Assembly: GCA_937120475.1 (NCBI GenBank) | Contig: CAKZJV010000009.1 | Span: 292,771-356,770, forward strand | Length of the DNA stretch: 64,000 bases | DNA from: an uncultured Cryomorphaceae bacterium | Lineage (GTDB): Bacteria; Bacteroidota; Bacteroidia; Flavobacteriales; Schleiferiaceae | Direction: 5' to 3' | Shown here: piece by piece, positions 20,569-30,580 of the stretch | Layout: the number at the start of each line of letters is the position of its first letter | Numbering within the stretch: position 1 is the first letter of the stretch | Notes under the pieces: generated by a model | The model's input: only the letters and a program-made list of their open reading frames with translations | What the model was told of the DNA's origin: nothing | The model's database searches: none | Program-made: the position numbers and the translations under genes

Positions 20569-20880
20569 GTGAAAAAGCGTTGGCATAAAATAAAAAGCAC
20601 CCGTTGGTTTGCCCTGATCAGCAACAAGTTTGTGATTGCCACCGGTGCTTTTGTGGTGTGGATGCTCTTCCTGGATGTAAACTCTTACCTCATTCACCGC
20701 GAACTGAATCAGGAATTGGAAGAATTGGAGCAAAGCATTGACTATTACGAAGCCGAAATTGCCAGCGATCAAAAACAACTGGAAGAACTCACCTCCGATC
20801 CCGAAAAACTGGAAAAGTTTGCTCGTGAGCAATACTGGATGAAAAAACCGGGTGAAACCATCTACATTATCGAAGAGTAA
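20569..20880 (+). CDS. FtsB/DivIC-like septum formation initiator protein
   Basis: A 103-residue bitopic membrane protein with a short cytoplasmic head, one membrane segment (FVIATGAFVVWMLFLDVN) and a periplasmic coiled coil (LNQELEELEQSIDYYEAEIASDQKQLEEL). It ends PEKLEKFAREQYWMKKPGETIYII, the typical DivIC/FtsB tail. It probably acts in the FtsQLB divisome subcomplex. The GTG start at 20569 overlaps a TAACTTTG motif at 20562-20569, so either that motif is not a promoter or the mRNA starts very close to, or past, this codon. The next in-frame ATG would remove the membrane segment. Confidence 0.85.
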   Translation: MKKRWHKIKSTRWFALISNKFVIATGAFVVWMLFLDVNSYLIHRELNQELEELEQSIDYYEAEIASDQKQLEELTSDPEKLEKFAREQYWMKKPGETIYIIEE

Positions 20881-20961
20881 GGAATGCCCTAAGCTGGTTC
20901 CCGTTTTTGGCTTCGGTCATTGAGCTATATTTAAGACCTTTGCTTGAAATCTTAAAAAGAT

Positions 20962-22329
20962 ATGGCGAAAGATCTCTTCGCAGATTTTCCAAAACCCGAT
21001 TTCAGCCACTGGAAACAACGAGTGGAAAAAGACCTTCGGGGTAAAGATTTTGAAAGTCTGATTTCCGAAAGCCGGGAAGGCATTACCATCTACCCTCTTT
21101 ATAATCACCAGGATGCTGAATTTTCATTCCAGCCCTTTCGAAATAAGCTGGATTGGAGGATTGTTCAGGAAATACTGGTGATGGATGCAAAAGCCGCTAA
21201 TGCGGAGGCTTTGGATCACCTCAACCGCGGAGCAAATTCCCTTTTATTCTACCTGGCCCCACAAACGGACCTCTCTTTATTATTAAAGGATGTACTGATT
21301 GAGCATGTCCATATTCATTTGATTACCGAAGGTAGCGATGCCTTGCTGGTAGCAGGTCAACTGAATGAGATAATCAGCCAAAGAGGACTGAATCCTGAAG
21401 ACATCCACGGTACCATTAATATTGACCCACTGGAAAACCTGGCCCGTACCGGAAACTGGTTCGGTAGTGAAGAGGAAGACTTTAGTTGCTTGCAACAATT
21501 AAAGCAGGCCTTACCACAAAATATGCGTTGCCACTGCATAAATGCCAACTTATTCAGTCATGCGGGTGCCAGCCTTGATCAACAATTGGGTGTTTTGTTA
21601 TCCATGTCCTATGAATATTTGTACCGTCTTGAATTAAAAGATGCCAAAGGGTTTTGGCTGAATACGGCCATTGGTTCCGACTTCTTTGGTGAAATTGCCA
21701 AAATGCGGGCCTTGCGAAGGTTGTGGAAACAACTGCTGGAAGAAGTCGGTATTCCCGATACTCCGGCCCATATTTATGCTGAATCCAGTTTCAGGAACAA
21801 GACCATAAAAGATGCGTACAACAATATGATTCGTAGTTCGGCCGAGGCCATGGCTGCTATTATTGGCGGTGGTGATGAATTTTCGGTGAAGGGCTTCGAT
21901 CAAACCTTCAGGGCGCCCAGTGCCTTTGGTGAACGTATTGCCAAAAACCAACAAAGCGTACTCCAACACGAATCTTATTTGGATAAGGTGCAGGACATGG
22001 CTAAGGGTTCCTATTTTATTGAAGAGCTTAGCGATCAACTGGCTCAAAAAGGCTGGGAATTTTTTAAATCCATCGAAAAAGAAGGCGGGTACATCGAAGC
22101 ATTGAAATCGGGCTGGTTACAGCAGCAGATCGAAACAACTGCCCATGAAGAGCAAATGGCTTTTAATGAAAAGACCCGCGTACTTATTGGTGCAAATAAA
22201 TACGTTAACTCCAATGAAAACCTGCAGGAAATTATCGAATACGGCCACTTTCACCGGCCACCAAAAAACGAAACCACGGTAAAGCCCCTCTCTGTAAAAC
22301 GTCTTTCTGAAGAATTGGAAAAAGAATAA
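20962..22329 (+). CDS. mutA: Methylmalonyl-CoA mutase small subunit
   Basis: The product is the non-catalytic subunit of the heterodimeric mutase that interconverts (R)-methylmalonyl-CoA and succinyl-CoA. The 455-residue protein has the mutase barrel signature in degenerate form ([23 protein letters not shown] near residue 238). It is shorter than the usual small subunit, apparently because it lacks the C-terminal B12-like domain. It lies 2 bp upstream of mutB, so the two are translationally coupled. ATG at 20962 gives [17 protein letters not shown], a normal start. Confidence 0.93.
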   Translation: MAKDLFADFPKPDFSHWKQRVEKDLRGKDFESLISESREGITIYPLYNHQDAEFSFQPFRNKLDWRIVQEILVMDAKAANAEALDHLNRGANSLLFYLAPQTDLSLLLKDVLIEHVHIHLITEGSDALLVAGQLNEIISQRGLNPEDIHGTINIDPLENLARTGNWFGSEEEDFSCLQQLKQALPQNMRCHCINANLFSHAGASLDQQLGVLLSMSYEYLYRLELKDAKGFWLNTAIGSDFFGEIAKMRALRRLWKQLLEEVGIPDTPAHIYAESSFRNKTIKDAYNNMIRSSAEAMAAIIGGGDEFSVKGFDQTFRAPSAFGERIAKNQQSVLQHESYLDKVQDMAKGSYFIEELSDQLAQKGWEFFKSIEKEGGYIEALKSGWLQQQIETTAHEEQMAFNEKTRVLIGANKYVNSNENLQEIIEYGHFHRPPKNETTVKPLSVKRLSEELEKE

Positions 22330-22331
22330 TT

Positions 22332-24464
22332 ATGGCCAGACACGATTTTGCAAATACTGCCTATAAAAAGCTTTCCGCTTCCAAAACACCCATCGGCCAT
22401 TCCGCCAAATGGTCAACCCCGGAGGGAATAGCAGTGCCCACCTCTTTTAGTAAGGAGGATTTCAGGAAACTGCAGCACATTCACTTTACAGCAGGCTTGC
22501 CTCCTTACCTGCGTGGACCTTATTCCACCATGTATGTAAGCCGCCCCTGGACCATTCGACAATATGCGGGATTTTCAACCGCTGAAGAGTCCAACGCCTT
22601 TTATCGCAGAAACCTGGCGGCCGGGCAAAAGGGATTATCGGTAGCCTTTGACCTGGCTACCCACCGGGGCTACGATTCCGATCACGAACGCGTGGTAGGT
22701 GATGTAGGCAAAGCTGGAGTAGCTATTGATTCGGTGGAGGATATGAAAATTCTTTTCGACCAGATTCCGCTGGATCAAATGTCGGTATCCATGACCATGA
22801 ACGGAGCGGTAATACCCATCATGGCGTTTTACATTGTATCGGCTGAAGAGCAAGGGGTCGGTCCTGAAAAATTATCCGGTACCATCCAAAATGATATCCT
22901 TAAGGAATTCATGGTACGCAATACTTATATCTATCCGCCACAGCCATCCATGCGGATAGTATCCGATATTTTCGAATACACCAAGAATTACATGCCCCGC
23001 TTCAATAGTATTTCAATTTCGGGGTACCACATGCATGAGGCCGGTGCTACAGCCGATATTGAGTTGGCATACACCCTTGCGGACGGAATGGAATATTTGA
23101 GGGCCGGTATTAAGGCCGGGCTGAACATCGATGATTTTGCCCCGCGTATTTCTTTTTTCTGGGGAATCGGGATGAACCACTTCATGGAAATTGCCAAAAT
23201 GCGTGCAGCGCGAATGCTATGGGCCAAAATTGTGAAAGAGATGGGTGCTAAGGATGTAAAATCAATGGCACTGCGTACCCATTCTCAAACCAGTGGTTAT
23301 AGCCTTACCGAGCAAGATCCCTTTAATAATGTGGCGCGCACCACCATCGAAGCTATGGCAGCCGTTTTCGGGGGTACGCAATCCTTACATACAAACTCCC
23401 TGGACGAAGCCATTGCATTGCCCACGGATTTTTCAGCGCGTATTGCCCGTAATACGCAATTGATCATCCAGGAGGAACTGGGTGTTACCCGAACGGTAGA
23501 TCCCTGGGGCGGCTCTTATTACGTGGAATACCTTACCGACCAAATTGTAGAAAAGGCATGGGCCCTGATCCAGGAAGTAGAGGAATTGGGAGGTATGGCC
23601 AAAGCCATCGATACCGGTTTGCCCAAGATGCGTATTGAAGAAGCGGCCGCTAAAAAGCAAGCTCGTATAGACTCAGGTAAAGAGTGGATTGTGGGGGTGA
23701 ATGTGTATCGCAACGAAAAAGATGAACCCATAGAATTGCTGGAGGTGGACAATGCGGAGGTCCGCAGAAAGCAAATTGAACGGTTGGAAGCCATAAAGAG
23801 CGAGCGGAATGAACCTGAAGTTGATGCTACCCTGAAAGCCCTGGAAGAAGCGGCCCGAAGCGGGGAGGGCAACCTATTAGCTTTAGCCGTTGATGCCGCC
23901 CGGGCCCGGGCTACCCTAGGAGAAATAAGCCTGGCCATGGAAAAAGCTTTTGGACGGTACACGGCTACCATTCGCTCCATATCCGGAGTATATTCCAACG
24001 AAATGAAAAAAGACGAAAAGTTTGAAGAAGCCCGGAAACTGGCAGATGAGTTTGAACAAATGGAAGGCCGCAGACCCCGGATTATGGTCGCTAAAATGGG
24101 TCAGGACGGACACGACCGCGGTGCGAAAGTGGTGGCTACCTCTTTTGCCGACCTGGGCTTTGATGTAGATATCGGCCCCCTGTTCCAAACTCCGGCTGAA
24201 GCGGCCCGGCAGGCGATTGAAAACGATGTACACCTATTGGGGGTTTCCTCTTTGGCAGCGGGCCATAAAACTCTGGTTCCCCAGGTAATCGAGGAGTTGA
24301 AAAAGCAGGGCCGGGAAGATATTCTAGTGATTGCGGGAGGCGTGATTCCTCAAAATGACTACCAGTATTTATTCGATGCCGGGGTAGTCGGTGTTTTCGG
24401 GCCGGGAACGGTGATTGCAGAAGCAGCCAGCAAAATTTTGCGGGTGATGTTAAATTCAAAATAA
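22332..24464 (+). CDS. mutB: Methylmalonyl-CoA mutase large subunit
   Basis: This is the catalytic, adenosylcobalamin-dependent subunit (710 residues). The N-terminal TIM barrel has [16 protein letters not shown] and the substrate-loop segment with [19 protein letters not shown]. The C-terminal B12-binding domain has the cobalt-coordinating histidine in [12 protein letters not shown] near residue 595, and [25 protein letters not shown]. Together with mutA and meaB it forms the propionate and odd-chain/branched amino acid route into succinyl-CoA. No epimerase or propionyl-CoA carboxylase is nearby. Confidence 0.98.
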   Translation: MARHDFANTAYKKLSASKTPIGHSAKWSTPEGIAVPTSFSKEDFRKLQHIHFTAGLPPYLRGPYSTMYVSRPWTIRQYAGFSTAEESNAFYRRNLAAGQKGLSVAFDLATHRGYDSDHERVVGDVGKAGVAIDSVEDMKILFDQIPLDQMSVSMTMNGAVIPIMAFYIVSAEEQGVGPEKLSGTIQNDILKEFMVRNTYIYPPQPSMRIVSDIFEYTKNYMPRFNSISISGYHMHEAGATADIELAYTLADGMEYLRAGIKAGLNIDDFAPRISFFWGIGMNHFMEIAKMRAARMLWAKIVKEMGAKDVKSMALRTHSQTSGYSLTEQDPFNNVARTTIEAMAAVFGGTQSLHTNSLDEAIALPTDFSARIARNTQLIIQEELGVTRTVDPWGGSYYVEYLTDQIVEKAWALIQEVEELGGMAKAIDTGLPKMRIEEAAAKKQARIDSGKEWIVGVNVYRNEKDEPIELLEVDNAEVRRKQIERLEAIKSERNEPEVDATLKALEEAARSGEGNLLALAVDAARARATLGEISLAMEKAFGRYTATIRSISGVYSNEMKKDEKFEEARKLADEFEQMEGRRPRIMVAKMGQDGHDRGAKVVATSFADLGFDVDIGPLFQTPAEAARQAIENDVHLLGVSSLAAGHKTLVPQVIEELKKQGREDILVIAGGVIPQNDYQYLFDAGVVGVFGPGTVIAEAASKILRVMLNSK

Positions 24465-24471
24465 AACTATC

Positions 24472-24789
24472 ATGTTCGGAGATATGATGGGCAAACTCCA
24501 GGAAGCCCAACAAAAAATGGAGGAAACCAAAGAACGATTGAAAACCATTTCCATGGTGGAAGAATCCTCCAACGGAAAAATAAAAGTGGTGATCACCGCT
24601 GCCCGGGAGATCAAGGATATTCAGATTGACGAAAGCCTTCTGGAAGATACCGAGGAGCTCAGTGACCATTTGGTTCTAACCCTCAACAAAGCTATTCAAA
24701 AGGCCGATGAGGTGAACGAACGTGAAATGCAGGGAGCGGCCAGCGGTATGATGAATATGCCTGGTTTAGACGGGCTTTTCGGAAAATAA
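24472..24789 (+). CDS. YbaB/EbfC family nucleoid-associated protein
   Basis: A 105-residue member of the YbaB/EbfC family, which binds DNA as a dimer. The sequence [23 protein letters not shown] is the typical helical start. The central strands carry [23 protein letters not shown], and the tail is methionine- and glycine-rich ([14 protein letters not shown]). It usually sits next to dnaX-recR in other bacteria. Here it lies 7 bp after mutB and 14 bp before meaB, an unexpected place inside a metabolic operon. Confidence 0.9.
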   Translation: MFGDMMGKLQEAQQKMEETKERLKTISMVEESSNGKIKVVITAAREIKDIQIDESLLEDTEELSDHLVLTLNKAIQKADEVNEREMQGAASGMMNMPGLDGLFGK

Positions 24790-24803
24790 CAGATTACTTT
24801 CCC

Positions 24804-25823
24804 TTGGATTCCATCAACCCCAATTTTAAAAACTTCGATCGCCAGCAACTTCCAGCGATTAGCAACCTCCTGGATGAGCTTCGAAAAGGTGACCGTGCGG
24901 CATTGAGCCGTTCTCTTACCCTGGTGGAAAGTAAAAAAGCTGAACATCGGGCGTTGGCCGCTGAGCTTATTCACCGTGCGATGCCCTTTAGCGGAAAGTC
25001 ATTGAGGATTGGTATCACCGGGGTACCGGGAGTAGGTAAAAGCACCTTCATTGAAGCTTTTGGGGAGTACCTTACCCGCCAGCACAAAAAAGTGGCGGTT
25101 CTGGCCATCGATCCGAGCAGTACACAAAGTAGGGGTAGCATACTGGGCGATAAAACCCGTATGCAGCATCTTTCACAAAACCCGAAAGCTTTTATCCGCC
25201 CCTCGCCCACAGCAGGTTCCCTGGGAGGTGTAGCCCGGAAAACCCGTGAATCCATACTCCTTTGTGAAGCAGCTGGATATGACGTGATCCTGGTGGAAAC
25301 GGTAGGTGTGGGTCAGTCTGAAACCACGGTAAAATCCATGGTCGATTTTTTTATGCTGCTAATGCTGGCCGGTGCTGGTGACGAGTTGCAGGGTATTAAG
25401 AGGGGTATTATGGAAATGGCCGATTTGCTTCTCATCAATAAAGCCGATGGTGAAAATGAAAAAGCTGCGAAAAGAGCGATTGGCGAATATAAACGGGCCC
25501 TCCACCTTTTTCCTCCTAAAGCCAACGAATGGATACCCCGTGTGGAAAGTATCTCGGCCCTGGAGCAAACGGGAATGGATGAGGCCTGGCGTATAATCAG
25601 CGAATTTGAGCAACAACAAAGGCTAAAAGGCTATTTGGAAGCTAACCGCAAGGAACAGAACGTGTTATGGTTTAAAGAATCAGTAGGCCAGTTGTTACTG
25701 GAAAAGTTAGCTTCCGATAGCAACCACCAGGAGCATTTCAATCAATTGGAAGAAAAAGTACGGAACGGAAAAATGGAACCCGGCCAGGCCGCCACGCAGC
25801 TCCTCGGGGACTTGTTTCAATGA
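24804..25823 (+). CDS. meaB: MeaB/ArgK-type GTPase chaperone of methylmalonyl-CoA mutase
   Basis: MeaB is a G3E-type GTPase that guards cobalamin loading and reactivation of methylmalonyl-CoA mutase. The 339-residue reading frame starts at a TTG (24804), because no earlier or nearby ATG fits. Walker A GVPGVGKST lies near residues 72-80, followed by AIDPSSTQSRGSILGDKTRM, ETVGVGQSE (switch region) and NKADGENE (base recognition). It is the last gene of the mutAB operon and converges with the 523-residue paralogue cluster, 5 bp apart. Confidence 0.94.
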   Translation: MDSINPNFKNFDRQQLPAISNLLDELRKGDRAALSRSLTLVESKKAEHRALAAELIHRAMPFSGKSLRIGITGVPGVGKSTFIEAFGEYLTRQHKKVAVLAIDPSSTQSRGSILGDKTRMQHLSQNPKAFIRPSPTAGSLGGVARKTRESILLCEAAGYDVILVETVGVGQSETTVKSMVDFFMLLMLAGAGDELQGIKRGIMEMADLLLINKADGENEKAAKRAIGEYKRALHLFPPKANEWIPRVESISALEQTGMDEAWRIISEFEQQQRLKGYLEANRKEQNVLWFKESVGQLLLEKLASDSNHQEHFNQLEEKVRNGKMEPGQAATQLLGDLFQ

Positions 25824-25827
25824 TAAC

Positions 25828-27399
25828 CTAATAAAGCGAAAACCGACTTAAGCGATAGTTTTCATCGCCTCTCAGAAACACATACACCGGCTCGCCTTCT
25901 TCGGACTGGTAAGCCTGGGCAGGTAATATTTTAAGGTCTTTTCCGAATTTCCAGTTCAACTTTGGTTCATACAAAAAGTTGCCAGTTTCCTTATTGAAAC
26001 TGTAAAGCACGGGAATCAAGTACTTGTGGTGGTTTGCCTTTCGCAGGTCATAAACCTTTCGCACCCCCTCTTCAAAATTTTCAAGGTCGTCCTGGAAAAG
26101 TATGTAGAGCGTTTCATCATCCGAAAAACTAAGATAACCGGTGGCCCGGTTAACAGGACCATAGCTTTGCAGTTTGGGCAAGCGGTGTACCCATAGTACC
26201 TCTCCCATTTCATCGAAAGTGGTCAGCAGCAAATCATTATAGTTAACACCGGCCGGATTGTTATAATCTGCAGCTTCCCCTATTAAACAGCTAAAGTCCT
26301 GAACCCTGAAAAATTCAAAGGAGGTAAAAACATCATTGATTTCCGTATCGAGGTGGTACTTCATCAACTCCTCATTCAGGAATTCGTTAATCAGGTCTTC
26401 TGAGAATTTTGACCGCCTCGTTCTTTTTAGTTGTTTGGTAGCGGCATCCACCTCCAGGTACACTACCCCTTCAATTTGTGTATCGCCCCTCCTGGTTTCG
26501 GAGGCATCTTTGTTTTCTTCAGTATCTTCCAAATCTACGGTGCCATACAAACCTGCCCATGCTATATTTCCATTATCATGAATGGTAGCGCAGAGTTGTC
26601 GTACAAATGCATTTGCAGGTATCAGCTTATCCGGAATTGGTTGTTCCAGCCTTTGGTAACCCCTGGTAAAGTCCAGCATCACCATCTTCCTGTTACTGTA
26701 CGAGTAAACTGAACCTTGACTATCCACCAGCTTATTCATCGCCATACCGTCTTCCGGATTTCTTAAGATAAAGTCTCTGGTTAAAAGGGGAGCCAGGTTT
26801 TCATCCAGCAACAGAACTCTTTCGATATAATCTTCTGAAGACGGGCTAAGGGCAATGTGATGGATTAGTATCCGGCTTTTGGTAGTATTCATGCATAGGT
26901 TCAGTAGCCCCAGCTTCTGGTATATGATAGCCTCACTTTCCAGTTCACCCGGGTGTTGTACCTTCTTGCTGAAGATTGTGTCCAACACCTCCACCGCACC
27001 CGTTTGAGAATTTACTCGTTGGGCATACACCTCCACTAAGTTTCCAGTGGGAGTAAAACCCCGGTAAAAGCAAACGAAATAATTCCCGAGTAAGGCCACT
27101 TCCATCAAACTGACACTTTGCCTGCGCTCAAAGACTTCACGCGGCTCTATCTGCACATTGAGCTTTAAATCCAGGGTATTCTGATTGTAAACCTGAAGAA
27201 TGATTTCATCGGGAAGGGCTTCGGAAAAATGTTCTGACTTTTCAAAGTCGGCTGCATAAAGCAAACCGTTTCTCAACTCGAGTATTTGTGGGGTAAAGCT
27301 TTTATAGGGTGTTTCAAGCATAGGCCCCATTTCCAAATTCTGGGCCTTTAAAGCATAGCTCAGTGCAATAGTGAGAAATATGAAAATGAGTTTACTCAA
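25828..27399 (-). CDS. Secreted protein of unknown function, paralogue C of a tandem trio
   Basis: I do not recognise a named family. The 523-residue protein has a signal peptide (LIFIFLTIALSYALKAQ). It shares with its two neighbours a central block with DTEENKDASETRRGDTQIEG (near residue 285) followed by VVYLEVDAATKQL and later INDVFTSFEFF. All three paralogues start with a signal sequence, have identical length and read as beta-rich, with many alternating hydrophobic strands, as in propeller-like folds. It is the last gene of the operon and the most divergent copy. A periplasmic or outer-membrane location is inferred from the signal peptide. Confidence 0.8.
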   Translation of the reverse strand: MSKLIFIFLTIALSYALKAQNLEMGPMLETPYKSFTPQILELRNGLLYAADFEKSEHFSEALPDEIILQVYNQNTLDLKLNVQIEPREVFERRQSVSLMEVALLGNYFVCFYRGFTPTGNLVEVYAQRVNSQTGAVEVLDTIFSKKVQHPGELESEAIIYQKLGLLNLCMNTTKSRILIHHIALSPSSEDYIERVLLLDENLAPLLTRDFILRNPEDGMAMNKLVDSQGSVYSYSNRKMVMLDFTRGYQRLEQPIPDKLIPANAFVRQLCATIHDNGNIAWAGLYGTVDLEDTEENKDASETRRGDTQIEGVVYLEVDAATKQLKRTRRSKFSEDLINEFLNEELMKYHLDTEINDVFTSFEFFRVQDFSCLIGEAADYNNPAGVNYNDLLLTTFDEMGEVLWVHRLPKLQSYGPVNRATGYLSFSDDETLYILFQDDLENFEEGVRKVYDLRKANHHKYLIPVLYSFNKETGNFLYEPKLNWKFGKDLKILPAQAYQSEEGEPVYVFLRGDENYRLSRFSLY

Positions 27400-27431
27400 G
27401 AATTTATCGATTAATCAACCCTTCTTCAAAA

Positions 27432-29003
27432 TTAAGGGTCAATTCTCGATAAACGGTAATCTCTTCGGTCTTTAGCGAAAATAAAAACGGGTGCTCCCTG
27501 CTCGCTATATTCACTTAAATAAGGATCAAGTTTGAGATCTTTATCGTTGCCCCAGGCCCGCTCAACCTTATACTCCATCTTTCCGGTTTTCAAATCGATG
27601 GAGTACAGTACCGGAATGGCGTATTTGGAATGATTGAGCTTTCGCAGGTCAAGCACCTGGCGTTGGTCACCCTCAAAGTTTCCTTCGTCATCATTAAAGA
27701 AAATGTGCAACTTCTCTTCACCTAAAAAGCTCATGTAACCGTAAATGGTATTCTTTTCGTTGGCCACTTGCCATTTGGGAATATGATGCGCCCAATTCAA
27801 CCTTCCCTCCCGGTCAAAAGAAAAAGCGACCAGGCTCTTATAGTCAAAGTTGGGTACACCTTGAATCTTAGGTACCTCATGCCCTATAAGTATGGTGGCA
27901 CTATCCGTAAAACGATATTGGAACCAGGTGAAAACATTGTTGAACTCTGCTTCTTCATTATATTTTATATAGTCTTCTGTTTTAAACTCATCCAGGAAGG
28001 CTTTATCAAACTTGTTTACCTGTACTTTGGCAATTTCCTTATTAAAGGCATCCACTTCTATGTAAACGATCCCTTCCACCTGGGTATCCCCTTCACGGGT
28101 TTCGGGCCTGGGTTTATTTTCATCGGTATCTTTAATATCCTCGGTAACATAAGCTGCCGTAATAATAAGATTTCCCTCATTGTTAAAAGTGGCCGTAATT
28201 CTTGATGGGAAGGCGTTACTTTCAAAAATATTGGAAGGGAGTGGCTCACGCCACTCCTCGTACTCCTGGTAAAAATCCAGGAATACAATATTGTTATCTT
28301 CCAGGTAATACAGCGAACCCTCACTATCCACATCCACGTTAGCAGGTACCAGCTCGGAGGCTTTTTTGCGCACAAACTCTTTATTGAGAAGGACCTCCAT
28401 TTCACCATTTAAAACCATTATCTGGTCGAAATAACGTTCCAGTTCGTAATTGCGGGTGGCATAATTAACCACAAAGCGCTTATTACCCTTACAACTGTGG
28501 ATGCGGTAACTGCCGAGGCGATTGGCTAATTTTTCATGAGTGGAAAATACAGGCAGATCTTCAATTTTCTTATGGATTAAGGTATCCGTAGAAAGTTTTT
28601 TGCCGGTAACCGCCTCAATACGATGAACATATAGTTCGGAGTAGGACCCATCGAAGTACCCCCCACTTACAAATACTAGTATGCTACCGTCTATAAAGAG
28701 GATTTTCTCCAGGTTTATAAGTGACTTGAGTTTACCGAAGGGAACCATATCCTCATACCTTTTGGAATAAACCCTTTTGAGGGTATTTTTATCAAAGGCT
28801 TCTACAATTATATCCTGGGAATCTTTATTCGCCAGGTAAACATTGTTTTCATCCTGCCCGCGAATATTGGGGTAGTAGCTGTGCCATTCAGCTTCATAAA
28901 CCGGCCCTGACTTTAGCTTTTGGGCTGAGGTGTTAAGGGCTGTCCCTAGTAATAACAAGACTAAAATCTCTTTTAAATATAATGGTCCTATTTTTAACAT
29001 CAT
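27432..29003 (-). CDS. Secreted protein of unknown function, paralogue B of a tandem trio
   Basis: The second 523-residue paralogue begins with a signal peptide (EILVLLLLGTALNTSAQ, after MMLKIGPLYLK). It has the shared block DTDENKPRPETREGDTQVEG, then IVYIEVDAFNKEI and FNNVFTWFQYRF. Near the C-terminus it has KLNHSKYAIPVLYSIDLKTG, a motif matched in both siblings (NHHKYLIPVLYS and DKNKYMVPVLYS). Its start overlaps the stop of paralogue A by 4 nt (ATGA-type), so translation is coupled. Function is unknown, and nothing suggests an enzyme active site. Confidence 0.8.
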   Translation of the reverse strand: MMLKIGPLYLKEILVLLLLGTALNTSAQKLKSGPVYEAEWHSYYPNIRGQDENNVYLANKDSQDIIVEAFDKNTLKRVYSKRYEDMVPFGKLKSLINLEKILFIDGSILVFVSGGYFDGSYSELYVHRIEAVTGKKLSTDTLIHKKIEDLPVFSTHEKLANRLGSYRIHSCKGNKRFVVNYATRNYELERYFDQIMVLNGEMEVLLNKEFVRKKASELVPANVDVDSEGSLYYLEDNNIVFLDFYQEYEEWREPLPSNIFESNAFPSRITATFNNEGNLIITAAYVTEDIKDTDENKPRPETREGDTQVEGIVYIEVDAFNKEIAKVQVNKFDKAFLDEFKTEDYIKYNEEAEFNNVFTWFQYRFTDSATILIGHEVPKIQGVPNFDYKSLVAFSFDREGRLNWAHHIPKWQVANEKNTIYGYMSFLGEEKLHIFFNDDEGNFEGDQRQVLDLRKLNHSKYAIPVLYSIDLKTGKMEYKVERAWGNDKDLKLDPYLSEYSEQGAPVFIFAKDRRDYRLSRIDP

Positions 29004-30571
29004 GGTTTATATACTTTAACAGGTTGATATTTCCGTTTATTCATACGGAAGGAGTAAATCACATTCTCCTCCACATCATCTTGAATAGCATTCATGGGAC
29101 TTATCACCAAAGTTTTGGAATCACTATTCCAGTTCTTTTTTAACTCATAGTTAAGTTTACCATTGTTTAAATTTATACTATACAATACAGGAACCATGTA
29201 CTTATTTTTATCGGCAAGTCTTAAATCATTAATGTTTCGTTTTCCATCTTCGAAGTTGAGATCATAATCTTGAAAGAGAATATGTAATTCCCTATCTTCT
29301 ATAAAACTGAAGTATCCAATTATATTATTCATCCTACTATCACTCGCTTCTTGCCTTTTAGGAATTCGATGTGACCATATCAACCTTCCTTTCATGTCAA
29401 AGGCGAAAATGGCGAGATCTTCCTTCGTGCGCCATGTTCCTTTTGGAATGCTCATCCTGATACCGGCTTCAGCAATAAGCAGGGTAATACTATCTGTGAA
29501 GTGATATTTAAAAGATTTGAAGATGTCATTAACCTCAGCCTCTATATTGTATTTTAATTGATCTTGGGTTCTAAACTCATCAATAAAACTTTGGTCAAAC
29601 CGGTTTAGCCTGGCAGTAGCAACCTCTTTATTAAAAAGATCGACCTCTATGTATACTATTCCCTCCAGCTGGGTATCTCCTTCCCTTCGTTCTGAGGCAT
29701 CCTTATTCTCATCTGTATCTTCCAGATCCTCCGTAAGGTAGAAGGCGGAAAGCACCAAATTCCCGGTTTTACCAAAACTACCCGACAAGCCAACCGGCTT
29801 GGCATTACTTTCGAAAAAACCCGAAGATAATGGCTCCCGCCATTCCTCATAATTCTGAAAAAAATCCAGGAAAACAAGCTCACCGTTCTCTATGTAATAC
29901 ATAGAGCCTTCAGAATCAACCACCTTGCGGTGCGGGATAAGCTCTTCTTTGGAACTTTTGATCTCTGTTTTCTTGAGTATTTCATTAAGTTCCCCATCCA
30001 ATACAACCAATTGTTCGTAGTATCGATCTATTTCAAAATCCTTAGAAGAATATTGAATAACTAATCTCTCATTATTTTTACTACTGCTGAAATGAACCTC
30101 ACCTATTCGTTCAAGGTATTTCCCTGTACTCATTACCGTAGATAAATTTTCAACATCCTGATGCAAAAGCGTATCAGGTGGCATTTCCTCCCCAGTAAGA
30201 GCATCAATTTTATACGCATATATCTCTGTATAGGAAGCCTTAAAAAACACCCCCTGAACAAAGTATATAAAATAGCCATCCATGAATAGGAAGTGCTCAA
30301 AGGTATTCATCACCGAAAAGTTAACTTCCAATTTAGGATCAATAATCTTCTTATAATTTCTTTCTAAAGTATTTTTATTGAAACTTTCAATACCCAGTTT
30401 AAGTGGGGGGGACTCTGTTAAATAGGCGGTGTAAAAATTTTCTTCATCCTGTCCCACTATATTAGGACTGGGATGCAAAAACTTCGATTTATGTGTCTTT
30501 CCTACCTTGACCTCCTGACCTTCAACAACCCAACCAAAGGCTAACAGTAAGAGCATAATTAATAACCTCAT
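29000..30571 (-). CDS. Secreted protein of unknown function, paralogue A of a tandem trio
   Basis: The first 523-residue paralogue of the trio has a signal peptide (LLIMLLLLAFGWVVEGQ). Its shared block is DTDENKDASERREGDTQLEG followed by IVYIEVDLFNKEV and VNDIFKSFKYHF. It starts 9 bp after the M48 peptidase stop. Codon usage here is more AT-rich than in the neighbouring housekeeping genes, as judged by eye. The protein may depend on, or be a substrate or partner of, the peptidase encoded upstream, but this rests on gene order only. Confidence 0.8.
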   Translation of the reverse strand: MRLLIMLLLLAFGWVVEGQEVKVGKTHKSKFLHPSPNIVGQDEENFYTAYLTESPPLKLGIESFNKNTLERNYKKIIDPKLEVNFSVMNTFEHFLFMDGYFIYFVQGVFFKASYTEIYAYKIDALTGEEMPPDTLLHQDVENLSTVMSTGKYLERIGEVHFSSSKNNERLVIQYSSKDFEIDRYYEQLVVLDGELNEILKKTEIKSSKEELIPHRKVVDSEGSMYYIENGELVFLDFFQNYEEWREPLSSGFFESNAKPVGLSGSFGKTGNLVLSAFYLTEDLEDTDENKDASERREGDTQLEGIVYIEVDLFNKEVATARLNRFDQSFIDEFRTQDQLKYNIEAEVNDIFKSFKYHFTDSITLLIAEAGIRMSIPKGTWRTKEDLAIFAFDMKGRLIWSHRIPKRQEASDSRMNNIIGYFSFIEDRELHILFQDYDLNFEDGKRNINDLRLADKNKYMVPVLYSINLNNGKLNYELKKNWNSDSKTLVISPMNAIQDDVEENVIYSFRMNKRKYQPVKVYKP

Positions 30572-30580
30572 TCAAAAAAA

